Below, piece by piece: positions 1-7,906 of a DNA stretch of 7,906 bases. The number at the start of each line of letters is the position of its first letter. Position 1 is the stretch's first letter. A program made the translations under genes and the position numbers. The stretch is from Alphaproteobacteria bacterium (GTDB lineage: Bacteria; Pseudomonadota; Alphaproteobacteria; Micropepsales; Micropepsaceae): positions 1-7,906 of the forward strand of contig JAATGK010000446.1 of the NCBI GenBank assembly GCA_015654715.1. Reading direction: 5' to 3'. The notes below the pieces were generated by a model. It had not been told where the DNA came from. It did not search any database and saw only the letters and a list, made by a program, of their open reading frames with translations.

Positions 1-92
1 TCCTCCACCAAGAGGATGTGATAGCCCTCCTCCGGCTTGAGGGCCATTTCCTGGCCGTCCAATTGCTCGGTCATCACATCGCCCCCCGACAT
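1..92 (-). CDS. N-terminus of a probable response regulator (cut by window edge)
   Basis: Only the first 30 codons and two bases of the next are present; the gene continues off the left edge. The reading starts at the ATG at 92 (minus) and ends in the window with GYHILLVE followed by a codon beginning GA (Asp or Glu). A basic/hydrophobic approach to ILLVE(D/E) is the classic first beta strand and acidic start of a CheY-like receiver domain, where the phosphate-binding acidic pair would come next. The roughly 25 residues before it form a short polar N-terminal extension. A second in-frame ATG at 74 is preceded by a run of six G on the coding strand about 7 bases upstream and is an equally good start. 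The output domain is not visible, so the target and pathway are unknown. A different protein with a chance LLVE strand cannot be excluded. Confidence 0.6.
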   Translation of the reverse strand, partial: MSGGDVMTEQLDGQEMALKPEEGYHILLVE

Positions 93-177
93 GAGGACGG
101 GGCGAGCTGCGGCGCAGCGGCTCCGCCGATACGCGACCCAATACGCGAACTGAACACCCCTAGCTCTCCCGCTTGGC

Positions 178-206
178 GCGATACGATATCGCCGGTCGCA
201 GACCGG
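178..206. repeat. Two adjacent short palindromes
   Basis: GCGATA-CGA-TATCGC (178-192) is followed immediately by CCGGTC-GCA-GACCGG (192-206); the two share one base. Each has perfect 6-bp arms around a 3-base centre. They lie about 85-115 bases upstream of the leftward gene's start codon. They could be operator half-sites or small hairpins in its leader RNA. No T-run follows on either strand, so they are not a standard terminator. Confidence 0.5.
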
Positions 207-593
207 ACACCATCCTCGCGGGCAATTTCATAAACCGGTTGGACCTCGGAAAACATTCACAACTTGTCCTTCGGATAACTAATTGTAACAAAATGTCCCA
301 GTCGCGGGCGGGCGCCGTGAGGCCGTTTTCGCCGCTCAGTGCTCATGTTCCAGCGCCCTTGGAGTTTAACGCTGCACCCGGCAACAACCGTCGCGCCGGA
401 CTTTTGCGGTGGTTGGCGCAGTATCCGGGGTTGCCCGGCACATATTTCCCAACGCGGCAGAATATTCTTCCTTTGTCTCAGGACTGTATGCGGAACAGAT
501 GTGTGACGCCGGATACCGCCAATTCGGCGAAGCGCGTCTGGCACATGGTCTGCTTCTGACAATGTACCGCGCCGCATGTCGCGGGCGGCAGTC

Positions 594-600
594 AAGGAGA
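594..600 (+). promoter_or_regulatory. Ribosome binding site that sets the EF-hand gene start
   Basis: AAGGAGA lies 8 bases before the ATG at 609. It is inside the reading frame if the upstream in-frame ATG at 576 is used, and that upstream ATG has no purine-rich site. The start at 609 is therefore preferred. Confidence 0.8.
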
Positions 601-608
601 CCAAAACC

Positions 609-1451
609 ATGTCAATTGCCGGCATCGGCTCAACAGGACCCGGGAACTTGTCCCAGGTTCTGGCGAGCATGCTTAGCAAACTGGACGCGAAATCGAGCAC
701 GCCCGACGATGACTCGACGTCGACCCAGTCTACCACCACCGATACCACCACCGCCGCCAGCGACGGCAGCCTGACCGGAAGTACCAAGCCCGACCTCTCG
801 AGCATGATCCTGGGAGTGCTGATGGGAATGCAGAACCAATCAACGACCACGGACACAACCGGCGACACCTCGTCGTCCAGCTCCGCCGCGACAGCATCGT
901 CCTCGACCGGATCCGATGCGGCGTCCAAACTGTTCTCGGCGATGGACACCGATTCCGATGGGACTGTCAGCCAAACGGAAATGGAATCCTACATCGAAGG
1001 CGTCGGCGGCACGGCATCTCAGGCCGATAGCCTCTACAGCAGCCTCAACACGTCAGGTTCGAGCAATGGCCTGACCGAAGCCGACCTCGCCAGCCAAGCG
1101 CCGCAGTCTGGCGGTCCCGACGAGGCTTCGCATGCGCATCACCACCACCACGGCGCCGGCGCGGCCTCGAACGTCGGCAACGATCTCGTCAGCGCCCTCG
1201 ACGGCGACGATGATGGCAGCATCAGCCAAACCGAATTGACGAGCTTCCTGACCGCCAATGGCGGCACGACGTCGGAAGCGGATTCGCTGTTCTCGTCGCT
1301 CAGCTCCGATGGCACGAGCGGGATCACCGCGTCCGATATCAACACAGCCGTCGGGAATATGACGGCCAACTTTGCCGCCAATCCCTACACTTCGATCCTC
1401 GACGCGACGACGACGCCGGCGAGTGGAAACTCCGTTTCCCTCAGCGCCTGA
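609..1451 (+). CDS. EF-hand domain protein with duplicated calcium-binding pairs and a His cluster
   Basis: The product is 280 residues from the ATG at 609, chosen for its AAGGAGA site. Residues 29-105 are low-complexity Ser/Thr/Asp, interrupted by a hydrophobic patch at 62-76. Two canonical EF-hand loops are visible: 113-124 (D-T-D-S-D-G-T-V-S-Q-T-E) and 198-209 (D-G-D-D-D-G-S-I-S-Q-T-E). Each has acidic residues at positions 1, 3 and 5, Gly at 6 and Glu at 12. Each is followed about 35 residues later by a degenerate loop (148-159 and 232-243). The two pairs are an internal duplication: residues 107-146 and 192-231 match at 23 of 40 positions without gaps. The linker holds a His cluster at 176-181 (HAHHHHHG). 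There is no Sec signal peptide or clear membrane segment. Calcium binding is well supported by the motifs. Cellular location and role are unknown; non-classical secretion is possible but not shown. It stands alone, followed by hairpins. Confidence 0.9.
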   Translation: MSIAGIGSTGPGNLSQVLASMLSKLDAKSSTPDDDSTSTQSTTTDTTTAASDGSLTGSTKPDLSSMILGVLMGMQNQSTTTDTTGDTSSSSSAATASSSTGSDAASKLFSAMDTDSDGTVSQTEMESYIEGVGGTASQADSLYSSLNTSGSSNGLTEADLASQAPQSGGPDEASHAHHHHHGAGAASNVGNDLVSALDGDDDGSISQTELTSFLTANGGTTSEADSLFSSLSSDGTSGITASDINTAVGNMTANFAANPYTSILDATTTPASGNSVSLSA

Positions 1452-1464
1452 TCACCGGCTCGAA

Positions 1465-1487
1465 GGGAGACGGAGAAGCCGTCTCCC
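1465..1487 (+). terminator. GC-rich hairpin after the EF-hand gene
   Basis: A perfect 9-bp stem (GGGAGACGG at 1465-1473, CCGTCTCCC at 1479-1487) encloses a 5-base loop, 13 bases past the stop codon. No T-run follows directly, so on its own it is more an RNA-stabilising 3' hairpin than a textbook intrinsic terminator. It probably acts with the stem at 1498-1524. Confidence 0.5.
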
Positions 1488-1497
1488 CCTTGGCGCC

Positions 1498-1524
1498 AGG
1501 CAAATCGCCCGCTTGCCTTCTTTT
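1498..1524 (+). terminator. Possible intrinsic terminator of the EF-hand gene
   Basis: A 6-bp stem (AGGCAA at 1498-1503, TTGCCT at 1513-1518) with a 9-base loop is followed by a T-rich tail, TTCTTTT (1518-1524). The stem is short, so termination is probably partial unless helped by the stronger hairpin just upstream. Confidence 0.4.
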
Positions 1525-1588
1525 AGCCTTATTTAGAGTCGCCGCGAGGAATCGCGAAATGCGTGCGATTCCAGCTAATTCGCCCATA

Positions 1589-1620
1589 TTCGCCGTCACA
1601 AAACTTACGCTATAGTTGTG
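1589..1620 (+). promoter_or_regulatory. Candidate promoter of the GntR gene with a flanking inverted repeat
   Basis: TATAGT at 1611-1616 is a good -10 match. The only -35 candidate is the poor TTCGCC at 1589-1594, with a 16-base gap. CACAA (1597-1601) and TTGTG (1616-1620) form an inverted repeat around the -10 box, placed where a repressor could block transcription. Autoregulation is common for GntR repressors, but this site is short and does not match the FadR-type operator pattern well. Confidence 0.3.
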
Positions 1621-1645
1621 CTTTGCGAGTGGGGCGCTCAGGCAC

Positions 1646-2386
1646 ATGACGATGCAGGCAACGTTTGGGCGGGTGCGCCCGGCCAGTAAGGTCCTTCGAC
1701 TACACGGGACCATCGCGCGCGATCTCGGTATCGCCATCACCTCTGGCCACTATCAACCCGGCGACCTTCTGGTCGGCGAAGTCGCCTCGTCGGTGAAACT
1801 GGAAGTCTCCCGCACCGCTTATCGCGAAGCGGTCCGCATCCTGGCAGCCAAAGGGCTGGTGGAATCCAAACCCAAAGTCGGCACCAAGATCAGCCCGCGC
1901 AGCAAGTGGAACCTGCTCGATCCCGACGTGCTGGCCTGGAGCTTCGAAGGTAAACCGGACCTTGAGTTGCTCGAAAGTCTGTTCGAATTGCGCGATATCG
2001 TCGAGTCCGGCGCCGCCGCCATGGCCGCCAAGCGCCGCACGCCCGCACATCTCGACGCCATGCGCGATGCCCTCGAGCGTATGGCCCACCACACGCTGGC
2101 AACCGAAGCAGGCCGCCAAAGCGACCAGGATTTCCATCGCTGGCTGCTCGAAGCGACCGGCAATCCCTACATCATCTCACTGGCCACCGGCGTGCAGGCG
2201 GCGGTCAACACCACCACCGTGTTCAAACAGCGCGACCGCCCGCTGCCGCGCGATCCGGTGCCCGATCACATGGCCGTGTTCGAGGCGGTCGCCGACGGCA
2301 ATCCAGCACGCGCGGCGCGCGAAATGAGCACGCTGATCCGCCTCGCCCTTGAGGATACGCCGGTGCCGCAACACACCAAACGTTGA
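1646..2386 (+). CDS. FadR/DgoR-like GntR family transcriptional regulator
   Basis: The product is 246 residues from the ATG at 1646. An in-frame TTG at 1616 would overlap the likely -10 box and is rejected; an ATG at 1652 remains possible. Residues 20-85 form a GntR winged helix: helix start around LHGTIARDLGIAITSG, then QPGDLL, the recognition region VSRTAYREAVRILAAKGLVES (50-74) and the wing KPKVGTKISP. The linker WNLLDPDVLAW (88-98) is characteristic of DgoR-like members. Residues 107-235 are an FCD ligand domain with R116 in ELRD, the D160/D162 and H164 region (DFHRWLLEATGN), and H208. The last metal-binding His, usually in an AMxxHL-type motif, seems replaced (EMSTLI at 226-231). Regulators of this type usually repress sugar-acid or organic-acid genes and release DNA on binding the effector. 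The effector here is unknown. It may control itself, the following genes, or the sugar permease 4.5 kb away; no shared operator was seen. Confidence 0.92.
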   Translation: MTMQATFGRVRPASKVLRLHGTIARDLGIAITSGHYQPGDLLVGEVASSVKLEVSRTAYREAVRILAAKGLVESKPKVGTKISPRSKWNLLDPDVLAWSFEGKPDLELLESLFELRDIVESGAAAMAAKRRTPAHLDAMRDALERMAHHTLATEAGRQSDQDFHRWLLEATGNPYIISLATGVQAAVNTTTVFKQRDRPLPRDPVPDHMAVFEAVADGNPARAAREMSTLIRLALEDTPVPQHTKR

Positions 2387-2481
2387 ACGCGGCAAAAGGT
2401 GCATATTCGTCGCGCGCGCGATCTCACGACTCTCGTGTAATCTGCTACCGATAACAGAGCCTTTTTACCTGGAGGCCGATC
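2387..2481. promoter_or_regulatory. Gap between the regulator and the Nif3-like gene
   Basis: This 95-base gap holds a perfect 12-bp alternating palindrome, TCGCGCGCGCGA, at 2410-2421 and a strong GGAGG site at 2471-2475, 6 bases before the ATG at 2482. No terminator is seen after the regulator, so read-through from it is possible. No convincing -35/-10 pair was found. The palindrome might be a regulator site but could be chance in GC-rich DNA. Confidence 0.35.
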
Positions 2482-3351
2482 ATGGCGGAACTTACGCGAC
2501 GGGGAATGTTGGCGGCGACTGGAGCCGCATTGACGATGGGCGCGGAGGGCGCGGCACCGCTCACTGCCAATGACGTGATCGCCCGGATCAAGGCGCAGGT
2601 CGGCGTGCCGTGGCAGGCAAAGACCGTCGACGGCCTCATCGCCGGCGATGCGAACACGCCGGTGACCGGCGTCGCCTCGACCATGATGGCGACCTATGCC
2701 GTGTTGAAGCGCGCGGCGGCTCAGAATCTGAACTTCGTCGTCACCCACGAGCCGACTTTCTGGTCGCACCAGGAAGACGTGTCGATGGTGCAGAACGACC
2801 CGCTCTATCTCGAGAAGCTGGCCTTCATCAAAGAACACAAGCTCGTCACCTTCCACTTCCACGATCACTGGCATCGCAGGAAAGGGCGCGACGGCATCGC
2901 CGAAGGCATGATGCGCCGTCTCGGCTGGACGAATTACGCCGACGAGAACGAACCGCAGCGCTTCACCATCCCGCCGACCACGGTTGAAAAACTCGCGGCC
3001 GTGATGCGCGACAAGCTGAAGGCCAAAACCATCCGCGTCATCGGCCGCCCCGACATGGCGGTGTCGAAGGTGAAGACGAGCTGGGGCTATGCTCAGAAGT
3101 TTCCGGGCGTGAATATCCTCAACGGCGACATCGACGTCTTCGTCGTCGGCGAAACCTGGGAATGGGAGCTGCAGGAATATGTCGCCGATCTGGTCGCCGC
3201 GGGCCGCAACAAAGCGCTGATCATGGTCGGCCACGTCGAATCCGAACAATGGGGCATGGAGTATTGCACCGAGTGGCTTAAGGGCTTCATCTCCGAAGTG
3301 CCCGTCAAATTCCTCGAAATGCCGGAGCCGTATTGGACGCCGGATCGCTGA
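2482..3351 (+). CDS. Nif3-like dinuclear metal centre protein with twin-arginine leader
   Basis: The product is 289 residues, with GGAGG 6 bases upstream of the start. Residues 5-11 (TRRGMLA) plus an Ala-rich stretch to about 25 look like a Tat signal, predicting export of a folded metalloprotein. The body matches the NIF3/YbgI family: DVIARI at 31-36, an N-terminal Asp-box region 50-75, VVTHEPTFW (86-94), FHFHDHWH (124-131) and GHVESE (250-255). By comparison with YbgI (metal ligands H63, H64, D101, H215, E219), the likely ligands are H89, E90, D128 with nearby His, H251 and E255. H251 and E255 keep the H-x3-E spacing. The usual THHP motif is THEP here. The long regulatory insert of some family members is absent. 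Biochemical function is unsettled for the family (hydrolase-like fold, unknown substrate). It lies 13 bp upstream of the OYE gene, so the two are probably co-transcribed. The Tat call is moderate because the hydrophobic region is weak. Confidence 0.88.
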   Translation: MAELTRRGMLAATGAALTMGAEGAAPLTANDVIARIKAQVGVPWQAKTVDGLIAGDANTPVTGVASTMMATYAVLKRAAAQNLNFVVTHEPTFWSHQEDVSMVQNDPLYLEKLAFIKEHKLVTFHFHDHWHRRKGRDGIAEGMMRRLGWTNYADENEPQRFTIPPTTVEKLAAVMRDKLKAKTIRVIGRPDMAVSKVKTSWGYAQKFPGVNILNGDIDVFVVGETWEWELQEYVADLVAAGRNKALIMVGHVESEQWGMEYCTEWLKGFISEVPVKFLEMPEPYWTPDR

Positions 3352-3364
3352 AAGAGATCGTATC

Positions 3365-4465
3365 ATGAGCGCCAAACTGTTTACGCCGTTCGAACTGGGG
3401 CGGCTGCATCTTTCGAACCGCATCGTCGTCGCGCCGATGTGTACTTATTCCGCCACCGACGGCTGCGCCAGCGACTGGCATGTCATCCATTACGGCGGGC
3501 TGGCGCAGTCGGGCGCCGGGCTTCTGACCTTCGAAGCGACGGCGGTGGCACCGGAAGGCCGCATCACCTACGGCGACCTCGGCCTGTGGAACGACACTTG
3601 CGAAGCGGCGCTGGCCAAGACGCTCGAAAGCGTACGGCGCTGGTCCGACACGCCGCTCGCGATCCAGATCGCCCACGCCGGACGCAAAGCCTCCACCGAT
3701 CTGCCGTGGCTCGGCGGGGCGCAATTGCCGCCGCATAACGCGCATGGCTGGCAGACCGTGTCATCGTCGAACCTGCCCTTCGAAGCCACCGAACAGGCGC
3801 CGCATGCGCTCGCCCCTGATGGGCTGAAGCGCATCCGCGAGGCCTTCGCGTCCGCCGCCAAACGCGCGGTGCGGCTTGGCTTCAATGCCATTCAGATTCA
3901 CAGTGCCCACGGTTATCTGCTGCACCAATTCCTGTCGCCGCTCGCCAACAAGCGCGACGACGAATACGGCGGCAGCCTCGAAAACCGGTTGCGCTTCCCG
4001 CTCGAAGTCTTCAGCGCCATGCGCGACGTCGTACCGGACCACATTCCGCTGACGGTACGCGTTTCCGGTACCGATTGGGTGGACGGCGGCTGGGACATCG
4101 ACGGCACCATCGCTTATGCCAAGGCGCTGGAGCAACGCGGCTGCACCGCCATCCACATTTCGAGCGGCGGACTATCGCCGCAGCAGAAAATCCCGCTGGG
4201 GCCGAATTATCAGGTGCCGCTGGCGCGCGCGGTGAAGGCGGCGGTGTCGATCCCGGTCATTACCGTGGGCCTCATCACCGACGCCGAACAGGCCGAAGCC
4301 ATCGTCGGAACCGGCGATGCCGATCTTGTCGCCGTGGCGCGCATCATGCTCTACGATCCGCGCTGGCCCTGGCATGCGGCGGCCGAACTCGGCGCCAAGA
4401 TCAAACCGGCCAATCAGTATCTGCGCGCGGCACCGCATTCGGCGCCGAATTTGTTCAAGGTGTGA
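3365..4465 (+). CDS. Old yellow enzyme family NADH:flavin oxidoreductase (XenA/YqjM-type ene-reductase)
   Basis: The product is 366 residues, a full-length FMN-containing TIM barrel and close to the length of XenA. The start is the ATG 13 bp after the preceding stop, with a weak AAAGAGA site at 3351-3357. Class markers are present: C26 and Y28 in APMCTYS, which tune the flavin in YqjM/XenA enzymes; Q101 and H104-x3-K108 in IQIAHAGRK; the substrate-binding pair H179 and H182 with Y184 in HSAHGYLLHQFLSP; NKRxDEYGGSLENR (195-208); R232 in the RVSGTDW strand; and the phosphate-binding end VGLITD (301-306) with R326. These enzymes take hydride from NAD(P)H and reduce activated C=C bonds of enones, maleimides or nitro-compounds in the cytoplasm. 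The natural substrate is unknown. Co-transcription with the Nif3-like gene is likely; transcription probably stops at 4646-4682. Confidence 0.96.
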   Translation: MSAKLFTPFELGRLHLSNRIVVAPMCTYSATDGCASDWHVIHYGGLAQSGAGLLTFEATAVAPEGRITYGDLGLWNDTCEAALAKTLESVRRWSDTPLAIQIAHAGRKASTDLPWLGGAQLPPHNAHGWQTVSSSNLPFEATEQAPHALAPDGLKRIREAFASAAKRAVRLGFNAIQIHSAHGYLLHQFLSPLANKRDDEYGGSLENRLRFPLEVFSAMRDVVPDHIPLTVRVSGTDWVDGGWDIDGTIAYAKALEQRGCTAIHISSGGLSPQQKIPLGPNYQVPLARAVKAAVSIPVITVGLITDAEQAEAIVGTGDADLVAVARIMLYDPRWPWHAAAELGAKIKPANQYLRAAPHSAPNLFKV

Positions 4466-4504
4466 TCGCGGCGGCGCGCCTTTGTCAGGACGGCATTGAC
4501 GTAA

Positions 4505-4591
4505 GTTCCGGAACGGTGCCCGGCGGCGGCAGATAGCCGAAACCCGTCGCTGGCATTGATCGGCGAAGTGGTGCGCGAACATCCGGACTAG
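4505..4591 (+). pseudogene. Possible relic of a coding tail (28 codons)
   Basis: Reading in frame from just after a TAA at 4502-4504 to a TAG at 4589-4591 gives a plausible soluble C-terminus ending SLALIGEVVREHPD. The codon choice is like the neighbouring genes. There is no start codon with a ribosome site, and the family is not recognised. It could be the end of a gene lost by deletion or simply chance in GC-rich DNA. Confidence 0.2.
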
Positions 4592-4645
4592 ACGTTTTCG
4601 TCAACTTGACCTCGACTCTGTGGCTGGGCGCCACCGCCTTAAAGA

Positions 4646-4682
4646 GAAGCGGGCTCGTGAAAATGGGCCCGTTTTCATTTTT
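4646..4682 (+). terminator. Intrinsic terminator after the OYE gene
   Basis: The core stem CGGGCTC (4650-4656) pairs with GGGCCCG (4665-4671), including one G-U pair, around the 8-base loop GTGAAAAT. It can extend outward by four A-U or G-U pairs (4646-4649 with 4672-4675). The T-rich tail TTTTCATTTTT (4672-4682) follows. This is the clearest rho-independent terminator in the window, and it separates the Nif3/OYE unit from the ADH/AKR unit. Confidence 0.75.
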
Positions 4683-4841
4683 ATGACATGTTGCCCCTAC
4701 GTTGCAGCCAGTTTGCTCGATCCCATCGAATTCTTGCCTAAATCTCGCGGGACCTAGCGGGCGGCGATCTCCGGTCGTAAAACTAACGCCGTCGAATCCA
4801 GGCCGCCCGTCCCCGCAAGTGACGGCTGCGTTTGCCCCCCC

Positions 4842-4846
4842 GGAGA
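4842..4846 (+). promoter_or_regulatory. Ribosome binding site that sets the alcohol dehydrogenase start
   Basis: GGAGA is 6 bases before the ATG at 4853. An in-frame TTG at 4832 would put this site inside the gene and adds seven residues not seen in the family, so 4853 is chosen. Confidence 0.75.
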
Positions 4847-4852
4847 ACCATC

Positions 4853-6902
<2,050 letters not shown>

Positions 6903-7906
6903 TCAGTCGATCCGCGCGCCTCTCCAGCCGTACCAGGTAACAAGCAGGAAGCCGGCGGCGGGGAGCAGGAAGGCCGCCGGCATGCCGTAAGTGTCGCCGA
7001 TCAAGCCCATCGGATAAGGCAGCAGGACGCCGCCGCCGATTGCCATCACCATGACCGAGGAGGCACGCTTGGTGTTGGCGCCGAGATCGCGGATACCCAA
7101 CGTGAAGATGGTCGGGAACATCGTGCCCATGAAGAAAAACACCGGGATCAGCGACAGCACCGACACCTTGTCGATGCCCGCAGCCGTGATCAGGCACAGA
7201 ATCACGTTGATGGCGCCGTAGATCGTCAGGATCGTACGCGGCGCCACGCGCATCATCAGCGCGGTGGTGACGAAGCGGCCGATCAGGTAGCAGAGCACGC
7301 CGATGGAAAACAGGAACGCGGCCTGTTGCGTCGTCATGCCGTGCCAGGATTCGGTCGCCTGATTGAGGAAGAAGGAATAGACGCCGACCTGCGAGCCGAG
7401 ATAGACGGCCTGGGTGATGAAGCCGAAGACGAAATGGCGCTGCTGAAAAAGCGGTTTGACCGGTTTGTCGTCGGTGTTGGTGCCCGGCTGATCTTCCGAC
7501 TTGATCTCGGGCAGCCAGGAAAACATCATCACCACCGCGAACAGCACAACTGCGATGGCGATCACGACATAGGTGAACTGGACCGCTTGCTGCGGGCCGC
7601 CGAACATCTTGGCGACGGACGGATTGAAGAACAGCGAACCGCCGATGATCGGGCCGCAGAATACGCCCAACGCGTTGAACGATTGCGCCAGATTGAGCCG
7701 CCTGGGGGCGTTGTCCGGTTTGCCCAATACGCTGACATAGGTGTCGGCCGAGGGTTCGAGGACGCACGATCCGGTGGCGAGCACGAACATGCTCATCACG
7801 AAGGACGGAAAGCTTTCGAGCTGCACCGAGGGCACGAACAGGAAGGCGCCGAAGGCGATGACGACAAGGCCCGACACCAGGCCGAATTTGAATCCCTTGG
7901 CCTGCA
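6903..7906 (-). CDS. FucP-like sugar:H+ symporter, MFS (5' end outside window)
   Basis: The frame is open from the stop at 6903-6905 to the right edge, giving 333 C-terminal residues of a protein that in FucP-type permeases has about 430-440, so roughly 100 residues (the first helices) are missing. A GTG at 7875-7877 is internal, because the conserved family reading continues upstream of it (KGFKFGLVSGLVV). Similarity to E. coli FucP is clear at the helix-3 entry, at LEPSADTYVSVLG and RLNLAQSFNALG in the N-half, and at MFPTIFTLGIRDLG followed by TKRASSVMVMAIGGG in the C-half. Multiple hydrophobic helices alternate with short loops. The charged central loop (around SEDQPGTNTDDKPVK) separates the two six-helix bundles. 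The family takes up fucose, glucose/galactose or related sugars with protons across the inner membrane; the sugar here is unknown. Confidence 0.93.
   Translation of the reverse strand, partial: QAKGFKFGLVSGLVVIAFGAFLFVPSVQLESFPSFVMSMFVLATGSCVLEPSADTYVSVLGKPDNAPRRLNLAQSFNALGVFCGPIIGGSLFFNPSVAKMFGGPQQAVQFTYVVIAIAVVLFAVVMMFSWLPEIKSEDQPGTNTDDKPVKPLFQQRHFVFGFITQAVYLGSQVGVYSFFLNQATESWHGMTTQQAAFLFSIGVLCYLIGRFVTTALMMRVAPRTILTIYGAINVILCLITAAGIDKVSVLSLIPVFFFMGTMFPTIFTLGIRDLGANTKRASSVMVMAIGGGVLLPYPMGLIGDTYGMPAAFLLPAAGFLLVTWYGWRGARID

Larger units (their letters stand above)
93..608. other. Intergenic region without a convincing gene
   Basis: This 516-base stretch separates two divergently read genes. 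The open frames crossing it have atypical composition, no ribosome site and no recognisable domain. It is less GC-rich around 230-300 than the coding parts, which fits promoter DNA for the leftward response regulator and perhaps for the rightward EF-hand gene. Visible structure is limited to two neighbouring palindromes at 178-206 and a direct repeat of ATACGCGA at 131-138 and 143-150 (approximate). I could not place a convincing sigma-70 or EcfG-type promoter. Confidence 0.6.
4466..4852. other. Intergenic region between the two reductase units
   Basis: No complete gene is visible in these 387 bases. It holds a short relic-like reading frame (4505-4591), the terminator at 4646-4682 and, after it, about 170 bases that must carry the promoter of the alcohol dehydrogenase unit. 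I could not identify a convincing -35/-10 pair or operator there. Confidence 0.6.

Noticed and set aside
492..520. GGAAC resembling an EcfG-type -35 box
   Set aside because: No CGTT-like -10 element is found at the required spacing.
173..559. 128-codon plus-strand open frame in the left intergenic region
   Set aside because: No ribosome site, no domain, codon use unlike the neighbours, and it spans the palindromes and the less GC-rich stretch.
257..949. Long minus-strand open frame (230 codons)
   Set aside because: It runs antisense to the EF-hand gene for most of its length, has no domain or ribosome site, and its composition is that of a shadow frame.
1134..1151. His cluster that looks like an engineered affinity tag
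   Set aside because: It is internal, interrupted (HAHHHHHG) and surrounded by normal host-like sequence with no vector DNA; it is best read as native.
2266..3423. 385-codon minus-strand open frame opposite the Nif3-like gene
   Set aside because: It is the antisense of a well-supported gene. The His/Arg/Asp-rich translation has no recognisable motif and is typical of reverse frames in GC-rich DNA.
7875..7877. GTG as the start of the permease
   Set aside because: Conserved family sequence continues in frame upstream to the window edge, and the protein would lack its first helices; the gene is simply truncated by the window.

Overview
The window is GC-rich chromosomal DNA that reads like an alphaproteobacterium. 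The evidence is codon usage strongly biased to G/C in the third position, purine-rich AAGGA/GGAG ribosome sites, and a mix of genes (FadR-type GntR regulator, Tat-signal Nif3-like protein, XenA/YqjM-type old yellow enzyme, YahK-type alcohol dehydrogenase, FucP-type sugar permease) common in free-living soil or plant-associated lineages. The order cannot be fixed from the sequence. I see no rRNA or tRNA gene, insertion sequence, CRISPR array, phage gene or defence system.

Layout. Positions 1-92 (minus) hold the first codons of a gene running off the left edge, probably a response regulator. Positions 93-608 carry no convincing gene and form a divergent upstream region with two adjacent short palindromes. 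Positions 609-1451 (plus) encode a low-complexity Ser/Thr/Asp-rich protein with two duplicated EF-hand pairs and a His cluster. A hairpin and a terminator-like stem follow. Positions 1646-2386 (plus) encode a FadR/DgoR-like GntR regulator. Positions 2482-3351 and 3365-4465 (plus, 13 bp apart) encode a Nif3-like metalloprotein with a twin-arginine leader and an OYE-family flavin oxidoreductase, probably co-transcribed. A good intrinsic terminator lies at 4646-4682. Positions 4853-5905 and 5910-6902 (plus, 4 bp apart) encode a zinc alcohol/aldehyde dehydrogenase and an aldo/keto reductase, a second probable operon. Positions 6903-7906 (minus) hold the C-terminal three quarters of a FucP-like sugar permease. 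Its stop codon directly abuts the stop of the aldo/keto reductase.

How the genes may work together. Three enzymes in two adjacent units are nicotinamide- or flavin-dependent reductases of activated alkenes (OYE) and carbonyls (ADH, AKR). Together they look like a housekeeping or detoxifying set for reactive aldehydes and enones, though no substrate is shown by the sequence. The GntR regulator resembles sugar-acid regulators and the permease is a sugar/H+ symporter type, so a carbohydrate link between them is possible but unproven.

I did not find an undescribed multi-gene system. The most unusual single items are the duplicated EF-hand/His-rich protein and the apparently exported Nif3-like protein with an altered metal motif.
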